A DNA stretch of 64,000 nt, from positions 62,001 through 126,000 of the forward strand of contig JAEYPT010000003.1 in NCBI GenBank assembly GCA_023410445.1, read 5' to 3'. Below the pieces are notes generated by a model. It was not told the DNA's origin, ran no database searches, and was given only the letters and a program-made list of their open reading frames with translations. The DNA is from Bacillota bacterium (GTDB taxonomy: Bacteria > Bacillota > Clostridia > Oscillospirales > Acutalibacteraceae). This document shows positions 62,803 through 64,000 of the stretch, piece by piece. A program made the translations under genes and the position numbers. The number at the start of each line of letters is the position of its first letter. Position 1 is the first letter of the stretch.

Positions 62803-64000
62803 ATGGAAGTGCAGTTTGCAGACCGAATCAACAAGGTGAAAAAATCGTTTATTCGGGAAGTTTTAAAGGTGACGCAGGATTCTTCCTATATTTCCTTTGC
62901 GGGGGGACTGCCGAACCCGGCGTCTTTTCCGGTACAGGAGATCAGCGACGCCGCCGTCAACGTGCTGAAAGAAGACGGAGCCGATGCGCTGCAGTACAGC
63001 ACAACAGAAGGTTACCTTCCGCTGCGGAAGGCCATTGCCGAGCGCTACGGAAAGCGATTCGGAATGAAGGTCGGACCGGAAAACATCGTGATCACAAACG
63101 GCTCCCAGCAGGGACTCGATCTGCTGGGAAAACTGCTTCTGAATGCGGAGGATGCAGTGCTGTTTGAGCGCCCCGGCTATTTCGGAGCAATTCAGGCACT
63201 TTCGTTCTATGAGCCGGATTTCTGCTCGGTTCCGCTTCTAGAAGACGGCGTCGATTTGGAGGCTCTGGAAAGCATCCTGAAAGAGAAGCGGCCGAAGCTG
63301 TTTTACACCGTTCCGAATTTCCAGAATCCGTCGGGTCTCACCTATTCCCGCGAAAACCGGGAAAAGACTGCCGCCCTGCTGAAAAAATATAGCACCCTGC
63401 TGGTGGAGGACGATCCCTACGGCGAACTCCGTTTTTCCGGAACGGAACAGCCCCCCATCAACTCGTTTATGGAAGGTGCCGGGATCATGCTCGGGTCGTT
63501 TTCCAAAATTGTATCCCCCGCCATGCGCCTCGGCTGGATCTGCGCCGCGCCGGAAATTATCGATCGGCTGGTAACGACGAAACAGGCCGCGGACCTGCAC
63601 ACAAACTATTTCGCCCAGAGAGTCGTGCAGAGGTATCTTGCTGACAACGATCTCGATGAGCATATCGAAAAAATCAAGGTTATGTATTCGGAGCGGTGCA
63701 GCTGCATGGCAGCAATGGTTCAGAAATACTTTCCGGACGGAGTTCATTGCACCAGGCCGGAGGGCGGCATGTTCATGTGGGTCACCCTGCCCGACGGACT
63801 TTCTTCCTGGGACCTTCTGAAACTCTCAACGGAAGAAAAAGTTGTTTTCGTACCGGGCTCGGAATTCTATGTGGAAGACCCCGATCTGAGGACTTTCCGC
63901 ATCAATTACACCAATTCCGACGCGGATGTGATTGAAGCGGGAATCAGCCGGTTGGGCCGGTCCATCCGGAAGCTGATGCATTCCACCGTAAATGTCGTAC
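62803..64000 (+). CDS. PLP-dependent aminotransferase (2-aminoadipate/MocR-like fold type I), partial
   Basis: At least 399 codons, open to the window end, so the C-terminus is cut. Class I aminotransferase: ISFAGGLPNPASFP near residue 28, TNGSQQGLDLLGKLL near 105, PNFQNPSGLTYS near 170, EDDPYGELRF, and the PLP lysine in GSFSKIVSPAMRLGW. It resembles 2-aminoadipate or valine-pyruvate transaminases without a GntR domain. The T-box says expression rises when a particular aminoacyl-tRNA is short, so it probably makes an amino acid. GGAGG is eleven bases before the ATG. Confidence 0.9.
   Translation, partial: MEVQFADRINKVKKSFIREVLKVTQDSSYISFAGGLPNPASFPVQEISDAAVNVLKEDGADALQYSTTEGYLPLRKAIAERYGKRFGMKVGPENIVITNGSQQGLDLLGKLLLNAEDAVLFERPGYFGAIQALSFYEPDFCSVPLLEDGVDLEALESILKEKRPKLFYTVPNFQNPSGLTYSRENREKTAALLKKYSTLLVEDDPYGELRFSGTEQPPINSFMEGAGIMLGSFSKIVSPAMRLGWICAAPEIIDRLVTTKQAADLHTNYFAQRVVQRYLADNDLDEHIEKIKVMYSERCSCMAAMVQKYFPDGVHCTRPEGGMFMWVTLPDGLSSWDLLKLSTEEKVVFVPGSEFYVEDPDLRTFRINYTNSDADVIEAGISRLGRSIRKLMHSTVNVV

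Noticed and set aside
1..64000. Mobile elements, prophage or CRISPR
   Set aside because: No transposase, integrase, repeat-spacer array or long direct repeat was seen; gene order is that of conserved core operons. The holin-like 97-residue gene alone is not evidence of a phage.

Overview
The window looks like a chromosomal stretch from an anaerobic, spore-forming Clostridia bacterium. Spore genes (spoVM, ytfJ/gerW, cwlJ- and gerQ-like), an Ech-type ferredoxin-linked [NiFe] hydrogenase, a rubredoxin fusion, TTG/GTG starts with strong Shine-Dalgarno sites and a T-box leader all point there. The mix is most like Oscillospirales (Clostridium cluster IV), but I cannot fix the genus from the sequence. 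Almost all genes are on the minus strand. I saw no transposase, phage block, CRISPR array or rRNA; there is one tRNA.

Layout. 1-1891: a nudix hydrolase and a trans-editing AlaX-like protein, plus the promoter of a gene off the left edge. 1957-11595: one ten-gene operon, echABCDEF then hypF, hypC, hypD, hypE, joining a membrane [NiFe] hydrogenase to most of its cofactor-assembly machinery. 12046-17747: a membrane GGDEF-EAL protein, a cysteine desulfidase-like enzyme, a HisC-like aminotransferase, tRNA-Leu and two small unknown genes. 17772-31409: the classic Firmicutes 'ylo' housekeeping cluster (yicC, remA, gmk, rpoZ, priA, def, fmt, a YugP protease, rsmB, rlmN, prpC, prkC, rsgA, thiN), ending in two very short genes: a 53-codon membrane peptide and a 23-codon SpoVM homologue.

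31594-34777: three biotin-enzyme subunits arranged like a soluble transcarboxylase. 34890-39973: M50 protease, scpA, scpB, ytfI, ytfJ, a D,D-carboxypeptidase and rluB. 40166-50717: rpmB, a DedA protein, a lipid-linked sugar flippase, der, rpmF with its usual YceD partner, a P-loop protein, pgi, a second D,D-carboxypeptidase, hisHF and mntP. 50784-60531: split transketolase, uraA, flavin reductase-rubredoxin, rarA, glyA, nth, motAB and a MIF-like protein. 60744-64000: yqeY, a cwlJ-gerQ pair and a T-box-controlled aminotransferase cut by the window end.

Most of this is ordinary core genome. The more notable points are the unbroken ech-hyp operon whose large subunit ends exactly at the nickel ligand motif, the SpoVM homologue with serine in place of proline 9, the membrane micro-gene beside it, the three-part carboxyltransferase cluster without a membrane pump, and the T-box whose specifier codon I could not assign. 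I found no clear wholly new multi-gene system.
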